A DNA stretch of 64,000 nt, from NCBI GenBank assembly GCA_027422505.1, contig JAPQWV010000017.1:13827501-13891500 (forward strand), read 5' to 3'. The notes below the pieces were generated by a model, which was not told the DNA's origin, ran no database searches, and was given only the letters and a program-made list of their open reading frames with translations. Numbering within the stretch: the first letter of the stretch is position 1; each line of letters opens with the position of its first letter. The position numbers were made by a program, and so were the translations under genes. The DNA is from Craterostigma plantagineum. Taxonomy: Eukaryota; Streptophyta; Magnoliopsida; Lamiales; Linderniaceae. This document shows positions 63,799 through 64,000 of this stretch, piece by piece.

Positions 63799-64000
63799 AG
63801 GTGACTCAGAATTTGTAGAAAAAGCAGTTTTAATTTTTGGAACAAAGATGCTTGACTTTCTTTTCTTTACCTGTTTCGAGGAAGATGTATCTTTTAAAAG
63901 ATCATTGGAGACAGGTAAAGACGGGGAATTTTTAAGATTTGAAATCTCATTTAAAATATTTCCTTTTCAGACTCAAACGAATTTTCGAGATTAGAAATCT
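63799..64000 (-). pseudogene. SV-G gag coiled-coil part, runs off window
   Basis: Minus-strand SNLENSFESEKEIF then a stop and frame change. It matches SV-D 39460-39640 (FDAEKEKLLKKILYLKNSPS). Broken; the 5' part of SV-G is outside the window. Confidence 0.6.

Noticed and set aside
1..64000. tRNA or rRNA genes
   Set aside because: The only tRNA-like matches are the 12-18 base primer-binding sites; no cloverleaf or rRNA core was seen.

Overview
The window looks like a stretch of repeat-dense plant nuclear DNA. The evidence is a pile of nested LTR retrotransposons: Ty1/Copia elements of the Sirevirus type and one of the Tnt1/Tork type, plus Ty3/Gypsy elements with long LTRs. They carry the usual plant primer-binding site TGGTATCAGAGC and 5-bp target-site duplications (TSDs). 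I found no convincing host gene, tRNA or rRNA gene. The gene-poor, nested layout fits pericentromeric or intergenic DNA of a large-genome plant, probably a eudicot, though the sequence alone does not settle the species.

Left to right: (1) 1-5649 is a decayed plus-strand Sirevirus gag-pol (SV-A). (2) 5650-12498 is a minus-strand Gypsy element, GY-A, with a full 3.2-kb 5' LTR (9256-12498), a gag, no usable pol, and a truncated 3' LTR (5650-7379). (3) It lies in the gag of a second minus-strand Gypsy element, GY-B. The GY-B LTR starts at 12941 and runs, interrupted, to about 36433. (4) That LTR is split by SV-B (14638-29950, minus strand) and by a Copia/Tork element (30317-35538, plus strand), each flanked by near-perfect TSDs. 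SV-B carries an env-like third ORF and contains an inverted copy of its own 3' end (25316-27190). (5) 36434-48625 is an old minus-strand Sirevirus, SV-C. It is split by SV-D (37440-46424, TSD AGCTT), which is itself split by a 3.4-kb Gypsy solo LTR (41936-45354, TSD CTCAT). (6) 48626-55823 holds Gypsy LTR remnants, a Sirevirus LTR and leader (SV-E), and the 5' half of a third kind of Sirevirus (SV-F), whose LTR region is split by Gypsy LTR DNA. (7) 55824 to about 60480 is Gypsy LTR DNA, split by a 2.9-kb solo LTR (55941-58825, TSD TGTAG). (8) A short LINE reverse-transcriptase relic follows at about 60500-60688. The minus-strand SV-G (60689-64000) then runs off the window.

The elements use the standard LTR-retrotransposon parts: promoter in the LTR, tRNA-primed minus-strand synthesis, polypurine tract (PPT), Gag particle, and protease, integrase, RT and RNase H. 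Nearly every coding region has stops or frameshifts, so most copies are dead. SV-D and SV-G are related and appear non-autonomous. Neither shows integrase or RT, and their gag keeps only the coiled-coil and C-terminal part.

The most unusual signal is a short module with two interlocked complementary arm pairs (order a-b-a'-b'). In SV-A and SV-C it overlaps the codons of the protease active site. In pol-less SV-D and SV-G it survives as a tandem array with compensatory base changes between units (40249-40372 and 62946-63206). This suggests a cis-acting nucleic-acid structure kept after the protein was lost. A second signal is a splice-donor / hairpin / splice-acceptor layout repeated in four separate Gypsy LTRs, which suggests an intron inside the LTR.
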